Shown one piece after another: positions 1 through 4,817 of a stretch of 6,083 bases of DNA; position 1 is the stretch's first letter; every line of letters starts with the position of its first letter. The stretch is taken from assembly GCA_013215025.1 (NCBI GenBank), contig JABSRR010000058.1, forward strand, positions 22,289-28,371, in the 5' to 3' direction. The stretch comes from Pseudomonadales bacterium (lineage in GTDB: Bacteria > Pseudomonadota > Gammaproteobacteria > Pseudomonadales > DT-91). Both the position numbers and the translations under genes were made by a program. The notes beneath the pieces are model-generated. The model ran no database searches. It was given only the letters and a program-made list of their open reading frames with translations, and was not told the DNA's origin.

Positions 1-11
1 TAGCGAAAACA

Positions 12-671
12 ATGCCAACGCTATTATTTGATTTAGACGGCACCTTGGTTGATACCGCCGCTGACTTTGTTGCGATACTCAACACTATGTGCGAGCAACA
101 AGGTATCTTGCCACCCTCGGCTAAAGTGATTCGTAATACCGTTTCTGATGGCGCTGGCGCGCTCGTCACACTCTGCTTTCAAGTTCAGGAAAACCAGCCC
201 GAGTTCTCAACGCTGCAGCAAACACTGCTAGAGCGCTATGCGCTATCTGTTGGTCAAGCAGCTACCCTATTTGATGGCATGCAAGAAGTCTTATTGGCCT
301 GCGCAAAACAACAGAGCAGCTGGGGCATTATTACCAATAAACCTTGGCGATTTACCGAACCGCTTATTCAGCAAATTTTCTCAAACCCAGAGCACAGACA
401 TTTGGCGCCTAAGAGCATTATTTGCCCGGAGCATGTTTCAAGCCCCAAGCCGAATCCTGAGGGCATCCTACTTGCCTGCGAGCAATTAGCCGTGGCACCA
501 GAGCATTGTCTTTATATTGGCGACCACCGACGCGATATCGAAGCGGGTAAAAACGCCAATATGCCGACCGTAGCCTGCCAATATGGCTATGTAAAGCCGG
601 ATGACCAGATAGTCGACTGGCAAGCTGATTATATTATCGATAAGCCAATAGACCTTTTACGCTTACTTTAA
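12..671 (+). CDS. mupP: HAD-family phosphatase, MupP-like (N-acetylmuramic acid 6-phosphate phosphatase)
   Basis: This 219-aa cytosolic HAD-superfamily hydrolase has all four motifs: DLDGT at 7-11 (nucleophile D7, acid/base D9), T108 in the ITNK segment, K146 in SPKPNP, and GDHRRD at 170-175 (D171, D175). A helical cap lies between motifs I and II. Length and local phrases (WGIITNKPWRF, ICPEH, IEAG, YGYVKPDD) agree better with Pseudomonas MupP than with E. coli Gph. MupP removes phosphate from MurNAc-6-P in the AmgK/MurU peptidoglycan-recycling bypass, which in Pseudomonas affects AmpC induction and fosfomycin tolerance. Phosphoglycolate phosphatase activity is the main alternative. The ATG at 12 places the DLDGT motif at the usual distance from the start, but the ribosome site lies at or beyond the window edge. 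In relatives the gene follows ubiG; the TAG at 1-3 could be that gene's stop, which is inference. No clear terminator follows before convergent dinB. Confidence 0.85.
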   Translation: MPTLLFDLDGTLVDTAADFVAILNTMCEQQGILPPSAKVIRNTVSDGAGALVTLCFQVQENQPEFSTLQQTLLERYALSVGQAATLFDGMQEVLLACAKQQSSWGIITNKPWRFTEPLIQQIFSNPEHRHLAPKSIICPEHVSSPKPNPEGILLACEQLAVAPEHCLYIGDHRRDIEAGKNANMPTVACQYGYVKPDDQIVDWQADYIIDKPIDLLRLL

Positions 672-732
672 TTTATTAAATTTGGCTGCCACTGGCTAAT
701 GATAAACACCGCCTAAGATCGCATCGAATATG

Positions 733-2076
733 CTAGAGCCTTAAGCGAAGTTGCTGACAAGCTCGTTGATGCAAGTCGCTGAAATCCTCACTGCAGGTAA
801 GATGCTCAACTGTACTGCCGGTGCTGATGTCAGCATCACGCAATGCATAAAAAGCTGCATCAAGAATTTCAGCCGAAGCCTCTGCTTTAGGCTTACAATG
901 AATGCGCGCATTATCTTGATGATGATCGAGATTTTGTGTTGGGTACTCAAGCTGAACACCCAAACCTAACAAGCGCACACTATTGGTCAGCTCGCCGCTG
1001 GGTGATAACAGCTTATTTAACAGTACGGCAAAATCAGCAGCTTTCAGTGAGGCAGCATGATCCAATGCCATAGGCCATTGGCACTCTCGGGTATGCACAG
1101 AAAAATCACGGTATTTGATTTTTAGCTGCAATGATTTAATTGACACAAGTGATTGCTGCTGCAAAAACATGCGATAACTATTGTGATAACGCTCGGGCAG
1201 TTGATCAATCGGCAATTGCTCAGGCTGCTCTGCAATACGCTGTTTAAATTGCACTAAACGCTGTTGCAGATTAACTAACAACTGCTGCATAAGCTGCTGC
1301 AAGCTACTCAGCTGAGCAATATTCTGGCTGAAGGTTCGCTCAACCGATATCGATTTACGTAAACTGAAGGGCTTTACAATGCGGGGGTCTTGACCTTGAG
1401 CGTAGCTGGCTAAACGATCAGCGAATCGTCCAAAATGCCGATGTAATTCTGTCGCTGTCAAATTTTGTAAGTCGGCACAACGCTGGATATGCAGCGCTTG
1501 CATTTTCGCCAAGGTAGATTTACCCACGCCAGGAATTCGCTTAACCGGCAATGCAGCAACAAAGCTTGCCACATCATTTGGAGCAATCACCGTTTGCCCA
1601 TTCGGCTTTTGCCAGTCACTGGCAACTTTTGCCAAAAACTTATTCGGCGCCACACCCGCAGACGCGGTAATCCCTACCTCGTTAAAAATTTGCTGACGAA
1701 TTGCCTCAGCTATTCGACTCGCAGAGCCTTGATATTGCGTCACATCACTAACATCTAAAAATGCTTCATCCAGTGACAAGGGCTCGATCACATGAGTAAA
1801 ACGCTTAAAAATATTGATAATGGCGGCTGATACAGATCGATATCGGTCAAACCTAACAGGTTTAAGTATCAGCTCTGGGCAACGTTTAAAGGCCTCATGC
1901 GTTGGCATCGCTGAATGCAAACCAAACTGCCGCGCCTCATAATTACAGGTTGCTAATACTCCGCGCGTGCGAGAGTGCCCACCTACAGCGACGGGCTTCC
2001 CTATTAATTGCGGATCATCCCTCTGCTCTACAGCAGCGTAAAAACAATCGCAGTCAATATGAATAATCTTTTGCAT
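733..2076 (-). CDS. dinB: DNA polymerase IV (Y-family, DinB), with insert and C-terminal extension
   Basis: This error-prone translesion polymerase has a complete Y-family catalytic core. D8 lies in the IHIDCDCF start motif and D103-E104 in SLDEAFLD. Y13 occupies the steric-gate position, which is Phe in E. coli Pol IV. The thumb helix-hairpin-helix IPGVGK is at 181-186, and the little finger begins near KSISVERTF (241-249). Length is 447 aa against 351 in E. coli. The excess is about 30 residues inserted in the little finger (roughly 276-312) and about 65 residues added after the usual end (from about 377). The last six residues, QLRLRL (442-447), resemble the beta-clamp-binding motif that ends E. 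coli Pol IV (QLVLGL). The start is ATG with the family's normal N-terminus but no clear Shine-Dalgarno. A LexA box sits immediately upstream, so SOS induction is expected. The gene is convergent with mupP, 61 bp apart. Confidence 0.97.
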   Translation of the reverse strand: MQKIIHIDCDCFYAAVEQRDDPQLIGKPVAVGGHSRTRGVLATCNYEARQFGLHSAMPTHEAFKRCPELILKPVRFDRYRSVSAAIINIFKRFTHVIEPLSLDEAFLDVSDVTQYQGSASRIAEAIRQQIFNEVGITASAGVAPNKFLAKVASDWQKPNGQTVIAPNDVASFVAALPVKRIPGVGKSTLAKMQALHIQRCADLQNLTATELHRHFGRFADRLASYAQGQDPRIVKPFSLRKSISVERTFSQNIAQLSSLQQLMQQLLVNLQQRLVQFKQRIAEQPEQLPIDQLPERYHNSYRMFLQQQSLVSIKSLQLKIKYRDFSVHTRECQWPMALDHAASLKAADFAVLLNKLLSPSGELTNSVRLLGLGVQLEYPTQNLDHHQDNARIHCKPKAEASAEILDAAFYALRDADISTGSTVEHLTCSEDFSDLHQRACQQLRLRL

Positions 2077-2094
2077 GTATTCAGTGTAACTCGA

Positions 2095-2114
2095 TACTGT
2101 ATATTTAACCAGTT
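2095..2114 (-). promoter_or_regulatory. LexA (SOS) box controlling dinB
   Basis: The + strand reads TACTGTATATTTAACCAGTT, which fits the gammaproteobacterial LexA consensus TACTGT(AT)4ACAGTA. CTG and CAG are exactly 10 bases apart (2097-2099 and 2110-2112) around an AT-rich centre. It lies 18 bp upstream of the dinB start codon, where LexA would block RNA polymerase. A possible dinB -35 element (TTGACG on the minus strand, 2129-2134) lies just upstream, so the box would cover the spacer and -10 region; the -10 itself is not clear. The divergent gene at 2238 is over 120 bp away and is probably not controlled by this box. Confidence 0.88.
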
Positions 2115-2183
2115 TTTTGCAGGCGATTCGTCAAATTGATTTATACAATGCCTAAGCATTAATTAGCCTATAGCTCTATTCTA

Positions 2184-2211
2184 TATAGTATGATTGATCT
2201 GCATAACAGAT
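2184..2211 (+). promoter_or_regulatory. possible promoter -10 and adjacent dyad before the 2238 gene
   Basis: Two overlapping -10-like hexamers, TATAGT (2184-2189) and TATGAT (2189-2194), lie in an AT-rich stretch upstream of the 2238 gene. No convincing -35 is found at 16-18 bp. Just downstream is a perfect short dyad, ATCTG-N5-CAGAT (2197-2211), which would span the transcription start and could be an operator. Both elements are short enough to occur by chance. Confidence 0.25.
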
Positions 2212-2237
2212 AGGATAGAAAGGAAAGAACACTCACC

Positions 2238-2651
2238 ATGACTATAGAACAATGGCAGCCTGAATCTGAGAGCGGCGATAATGCTATAGATTTTAGTATT
2301 GTAGAATGGCTAATCGGCCAGATAAGTGATTCAAGTCAAGAACAAATCCTCTTACTGGTTCAGCAACTGGAAATTGATCAGCAGCAAGCTTTAACGCCGC
2401 TAATGCAATTGAAGCAAGAGCTATGGATAGAGAGATATCGGCAACTAAATGCGACACAATGTAAAAATTTAATTTTCTTTTTCACTGCCGCCGAATCTGC
2501 TTATGCTGCGTTGACTGCTAACGAGCATTCACCAGCGATTGCCTTCAATCAATTATTAAAATCTATGCAGCAAAAATTATCTCAGCAAGAGCTATTATGG
2601 ATTCGCTCTAACAGTCAAAATAGATATATTCCGAACGGAAAAATTTTTTAA
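2238..2651 (+). CDS. hypothetical protein, 137 aa, helical and Gln-rich
   Basis: I do not recognise this family. The ATG is preceded by AGGAAAG (2221-2227) at 10 nt, so it is probably translated. The protein is soluble-looking and predominantly helical, with an acidic N-terminus, about 20 glutamines in 137 residues and amphipathic segments near 22-62 and 105-120. It has no signal peptide and no real membrane segment; the FFF run near residues 79-81 is short. The C-terminus has an aromatic/Arg/Asn-rich stretch, LLWIRSNSQNRYIPNGKIF, which looks like a conserved tail motif. The gene lies between divergent dinB (161 bp between starts) and the H1-like gene downstream on the same strand (133 bp gap), so a regulatory or nucleoid-related partner role is possible but not shown. 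Codon and base composition do not stand out from the neighbours. Confidence 0.7.
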   Translation: MTIEQWQPESESGDNAIDFSIVEWLIGQISDSSQEQILLLVQQLEIDQQQALTPLMQLKQELWIERYRQLNATQCKNLIFFFTAAESAYAALTANEHSPAIAFNQLLKSMQQKLSQQELLWIRSNSQNRYIPNGKIF

Positions 2652-2677
2652 ATCGCATTTTTTTATCATTATCATAC

Positions 2678-2701
2678 TTTTTAGCCGATTTAAGCTAAAA
2701 A
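2678..2701. repeat. 8-bp inverted repeat in the 2652-2784 intergenic region
   Basis: TTTTTAGC (2678-2685) and GCTAAAAA (2694-2701) are perfect inverted arms around an 8-nt loop. The stem is AT-rich and no T-run follows on either strand, so it is at best a weak terminator for the 2238 gene. It may instead be a protein-binding dyad in the leader or promoter region of the H1-like gene. Confidence 0.35.
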
Positions 2702-2770
2702 ACAGTTCTCTTATTTGTTTATATTTTGTACGCTTAGTCTAGTTGTAATAATTTAATAAGATTGACTGAT

Positions 2771-2776
2771 AGGTGA
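2771..2776 (+). promoter_or_regulatory. Shine-Dalgarno AGGTGA that fixes the H1-like start
   Basis: AGGTGA ends 8 nt before the ATG at 2785. A GTG in the same frame at 2773 is part of this ribosome-binding sequence and would have no site of its own, so ATG 2785 is chosen as the start. The GTG alternative would only add MTYH. Confidence 0.8.
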
Positions 2777-2784
2777 CTTATCAT

Positions 2785-3480
2785 ATGGCTAACAAAATGC
2801 TTAAAGATCTAGAAAAAGAATTTGATAAATTAAAAAAATCGCTGGACACTGCCCGTGCAAAAGCAGTTACGCAAGGTGAAAAGGAAGTCGCCAAATTAAA
2901 GAAACAGCTTCAATCCTCTAGCAAAAAAATTCAAACACAATCTAAAAAATATCAAGCTGCAAAGAAAAAGAAAGTTGGTGTTGAGGCAGCCGAACTTGCG
3001 GTGAAAGAGGCTAAGGCAACACAAGTTGCAATACGCGATGCCCTCACTGCAACCAAAGCGGCATTAATTGCAGATAAAAAGGCGCTAAAGAAAGCGGCTG
3101 ACTTGGCGAAAGCTGAAGCTAAAGTTTTAGCTGAACATGCGAAAGCTGAAGCAAAAGAAGCAAAAGCTGCAGCAAAAAAGCTTGCTGCTAAATTAAAGAA
3201 ACAAGATGCGGCAAAAGCAAAAGCAGCAAAGGCTGCAGCTAAAAAAGCTAAGCCTAAAAAATCAACCGTTAAATCAACGGTTAAATCAGCACCGGTAAAA
3301 AAAGCGCCAGCAAAAAAAGTAGCCGCAAAGAAGAAAGCTGCGGTTAAAAAAGCGCCGGCAAAAAAAGTTGCAGCAAAAAAGAAAGCGGTTAGCAAAAAAC
3401 CAAGCGTTAAAAAAGCGCCCGCTAAAAAAGCAGTAGCTAAGAAAGCCATTACTAAGAAAGCTGTCGCGAAAAAAGCATAA
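2785..3480 (+). CDS. histone H1-like (AlgP-type) Lys/Ala-rich DNA-binding protein
   Basis: This 231-aa, extremely basic protein is expected to bind and compact DNA like bacterial H1-like proteins (Pseudomonas AlgP, chlamydial HctB). Residues 1-62 form a charged, heptad-like segment (LKDLEKEFDKLKKSL...). Residues 65-145 are an Ala/Lys/Glu helix, probably coiled coil. From about 150 to the end is an unstructured H1-type tail of KKA, KKAPAKK and VAAKKK units. Two consecutive 16-residue copies, VKKAPAKKVAAKKKA(A/V), lie at 171-186 and 187-202, with a third partial VKKAPAKK copy at 207-214. There are no aromatic-rich or enzyme-like segments. The start is set by AGGTGA at 2771. A strong terminator ends the unit. 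AlgP regulates alginate genes in Pseudomonas, but the N-terminal half here is not clearly AlgP, so no symbol is given. Poly-A runs include A-AAA-AAG heptamers in frame (see findings). Confidence 0.88.
   Translation: MANKMLKDLEKEFDKLKKSLDTARAKAVTQGEKEVAKLKKQLQSSSKKIQTQSKKYQAAKKKKVGVEAAELAVKEAKATQVAIRDALTATKAALIADKKALKKAADLAKAEAKVLAEHAKAEAKEAKAAAKKLAAKLKKQDAAKAKAAKAAAKKAKPKKSTVKSTVKSAPVKKAPAKKVAAKKKAAVKKAPAKKVAAKKKAVSKKPSVKKAPAKKAVAKKAITKKAVAKKA
3295..3390 (+). repeat. 48-bp in-frame tandem repeat in the H1-like tail (2 copies)
   Basis: Two adjacent 48-bp units (3295-3342 and 3343-3390) encode 16-residue near-identical peptides beginning VKKAPAKK. They differ mainly at third codon positions, so the duplication is maintained at protein level and is not brand new. 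A shorter related unit follows from about 3403. Copy number is likely to vary between strains, as in other H1-like proteins. Confidence 0.85.
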
Positions 3481-3564
3481 TGCTTATCGCTGTTATTTAA
3501 GCTTTCGGCGAGGGCTAGCTAAGCCAGTGTTTTCTTACTTTGCTCACTGTTGAAAACACCCTAC

Positions 3565-3595
3565 AATAAGGCAACTTCGGTTGCCTTATTTTTTT
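3565..3595 (+). terminator. intrinsic terminator of the H1-like gene
   Basis: A perfect 11-bp stem, AATAAGGCAAC (3565-3575) with GTTGCCTTATT (3580-3590), is closed by a C(UUCG)G tetraloop and runs into a T tract (3589-3595). This is a textbook rho-independent terminator for + strand transcription. The minus strand lacks a comparable T-run, so it acts mainly in one direction. It lies 85 bp past the H1-like stop and 30 bp before the methyltransferase start. Confidence 0.95.
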
Positions 3596-3625
3596 ACTGC
3601 TGCATTAACAGACTGATCTTTTACT

Positions 3626-4234
3626 ATGCCCGCACATTCACAAAGCCACTTTGGCATCACTATTTTAAAGTCTCAACACAAAGACATAAAACGACTGCGC
3701 AAACAATACCCCACCAGTATTCACGGCAACAAAATATGGAAATCCAGTTTTTTATTGATGGATTATTTTACCGACCACCCGATTCCTAAGTCATGGAAAG
3801 TGTTAGAACTCGGTTGTGGCTGGGGACCAAGCAGTTTATTTTTAAACAAGCAATACGGTGTCGATGTAACCGCCGTTGACGCTGATGAAGATGTTTTTCC
3901 ATACATTCAACTACATGCTGAAATTAATGACGCGGAGTGTTTATTTTGGCCCACGTATTTTGAGCACATTACCACGCAGCAATTATCTGAATATGACCTT
4001 ATTATTGCTGCCGATGTTTGTTTTTGGGACGAACTCAGTGAGATTCATAAACAGCTGATTGATCGAGCGATTAAAGCCGGTGTGCGAAAAATTGTCTATG
4101 CTGATCCAGAGCGATCGCCATTCTTAACATTAGCACAACAATGCGAAGCAGAATATTGCGCAGAAATTTACGATGTGGATTTAGGTGAGCCTAGCAAAGC
4201 AAGAGGCGCATTGATGGTTATAGAAAATCAATAA
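3626..4234 (+). CDS. class I SAM-dependent methyltransferase, protein-lysine-methyltransferase-like
   Basis: This 202-aa Rossmann-fold methyltransferase has motif I VLELGCGWG at 59-67, acidic residues D85 and D87 at the end of strand 2 (VDADED) for SAM ribose, and IIAADVCFW around 126-134 at the motif IV position. The stretch HGNKIWKSSFLLMDYF (33-48) before motif I, and the ADVxF form of motif IV, recall the METTL21/METTL20 (Methyltransf_16) family of protein-lysine methyltransferases. A small-molecule or other protein substrate cannot be excluded. ATG 3626 is the first start after an in-frame TGA at 3614 and has no good Shine-Dalgarno. The strong terminator upstream implies its own promoter or read-through from the H1-like gene. 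It is convergent with the hemerythrin gene, with only 5 bp between stop codons. Substrate unknown. Confidence 0.82.
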   Translation: MPAHSQSHFGITILKSQHKDIKRLRKQYPTSIHGNKIWKSSFLLMDYFTDHPIPKSWKVLELGCGWGPSSLFLNKQYGVDVTAVDADEDVFPYIQLHAEINDAECLFWPTYFEHITTQQLSEYDLIIAADVCFWDELSEIHKQLIDRAIKAGVRKIVYADPERSPFLTLAQQCEAEYCAEIYDVDLGEPSKARGALMVIENQ

Positions 4235-4239
4235 CACAC

Positions 4240-4803
4240 TTATGCGAATTGCTGCTTAACCTGGTTTAGTAAGTCCTGATGTTGATGTTGCCAGGCACTG
4301 GATAATAACCAGTCTTGCCAGATATTATCAGCATGCTCTTTGGCTTCATTGGCTTCATTGGCTAAGTGTAAATGTTGCAAGGCATCTTGCTCTTCTCGCG
4401 CCTCATGATGCTCTAACACCTGTCTAAACTGCATTTGCTGTTCCAGCAACTCTAAGATTGCGATGCGTTGCCGACGCCCTGTTAATGCCATAAAAGCATC
4501 GTAACGGTCAGATATCTTTTGCATCAAGCTAAGAATTTTCTCATGCTCTTGTATATATAAACTGGCTGGCCATCGCCAGGTGTGCTGCTCTATCATGGTC
4601 GTTGCAAATAACTGTCTATTTTCAAACTCAATATGTTGCTGTAAACCCGTTGCAAATACTGTCCACAGTTGTTGTGCCAAAGCGTATTCATGTAAGATCA
4701 ACGCTTCCTGCTGCAATAAATACCATTGCCAAAGATCTTTATGCTGTTCAGCTATAGCTGGTGTGAGAGCTTCATTAAGCGTTGAATTAAGCTGTCTTAT
4801 CAA
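4240..4803 (-). CDS. hemerythrin-like HHE-domain protein (TTG start)
   Basis: This is a 187-aa all-helical protein with the ligand pattern of a hemerythrin HHE domain: H21 (or H38) in helix A, H57-x3-E61 in helix B, H87 in helix C (QEHEKI), and H132/H133 with E137 in helix D (LEHHEAREE). Such four-helix bundles bind a diiron site and serve in O2 or NO binding, iron handling or redox sensing. No fused signalling domain is present. Residues 138-187 extend past the domain with a charged ANEANEAKE stretch and a Trp/His/Gln-rich helical end. No ATG occurs in frame between the upstream in-frame stop (near 4873) and the domain. The TTG at 4803-4801 has GGAG (4815-4812) at 8 nt, making it the best start. 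It is divergent from the rluA-like gene and 5 bp tail-to-tail with the methyltransferase gene. Confidence 0.8.
   Translation of the reverse strand: MIRQLNSTLNEALTPAIAEQHKDLWQWYLLQQEALILHEYALAQQLWTVFATGLQQHIEFENRQLFATTMIEQHTWRWPASLYIQEHEKILSLMQKISDRYDAFMALTGRRQRIAILELLEQQMQFRQVLEHHEAREEQDALQHLHLANEANEAKEHADNIWQDWLLSSAWQHQHQDLLNQVKQQFA
4340..4366. repeat. 9-bp tandem repeat in the hemerythrin-like gene
   Basis: TTGGCTTCA occurs twice in tandem (4340-4348, 4349-4357), followed by a partial copy TTGGCTAAG (4358-4366). On the coding strand it gives the repeated Asn-Glu-Ala of LANEANEAKE. The unit is a multiple of three, so copy changes would keep the frame. Confidence 0.7.
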
Positions 4804-4811
4804 TTGCTCAT

Positions 4812-4815
4812 CTCC
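4812..4815 (-). promoter_or_regulatory. Shine-Dalgarno GGAG deciding the TTG start of the hemerythrin-like gene
   Basis: On the minus strand GGAG lies 8 nt before TTG (4803-4801). A nearby ATG (minus, ending at 4809) is in another frame and stops after three codons, so it cannot start this gene. Confidence 0.7.
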
Positions 4816-4817
4816 GG

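Noticed and set aside
672..732. Terminator between mupP and dinB
   Set aside because: Only short AT palindromes are present; no GC-rich stem followed by a T-run is seen on either strand.
741..969. Short ORFs on both strands over the 3' end of dinB
   Set aside because: They are out-of-frame shadows of the dinB coding sequence with no supporting signals.
1489..1758. 89-aa plus-strand ORF inside dinB
   Set aside because: It is antisense to the well-conserved Pol IV thumb and palm region, with no ribosome site.
2197..2211. CTG...CAG pair near the 2238 gene as a second LexA box
   Set aside because: The spacing is 5 bases, not 10, and the flanks do not match the LexA consensus.
2773..2784. GTG start adding four residues to the H1-like protein
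   Set aside because: The GTG is part of the AGGTGA Shine-Dalgarno for ATG 2785.
2952..3449. 165-aa minus-strand ORF rich in Phe, Ala and Leu, looking like a membrane protein
   Set aside because: It is the antisense of the Lys/Ala-rich H1-like tail: AAA/GCN codons read backwards give TTT/NGC. It has no ribosome site and no family resemblance.
3550..3789. 79-aa plus-strand ORF before the methyltransferase
   Set aside because: It runs through the terminator hairpin and overlaps the methyltransferase in another frame, with no ribosome site or recognisable sequence.
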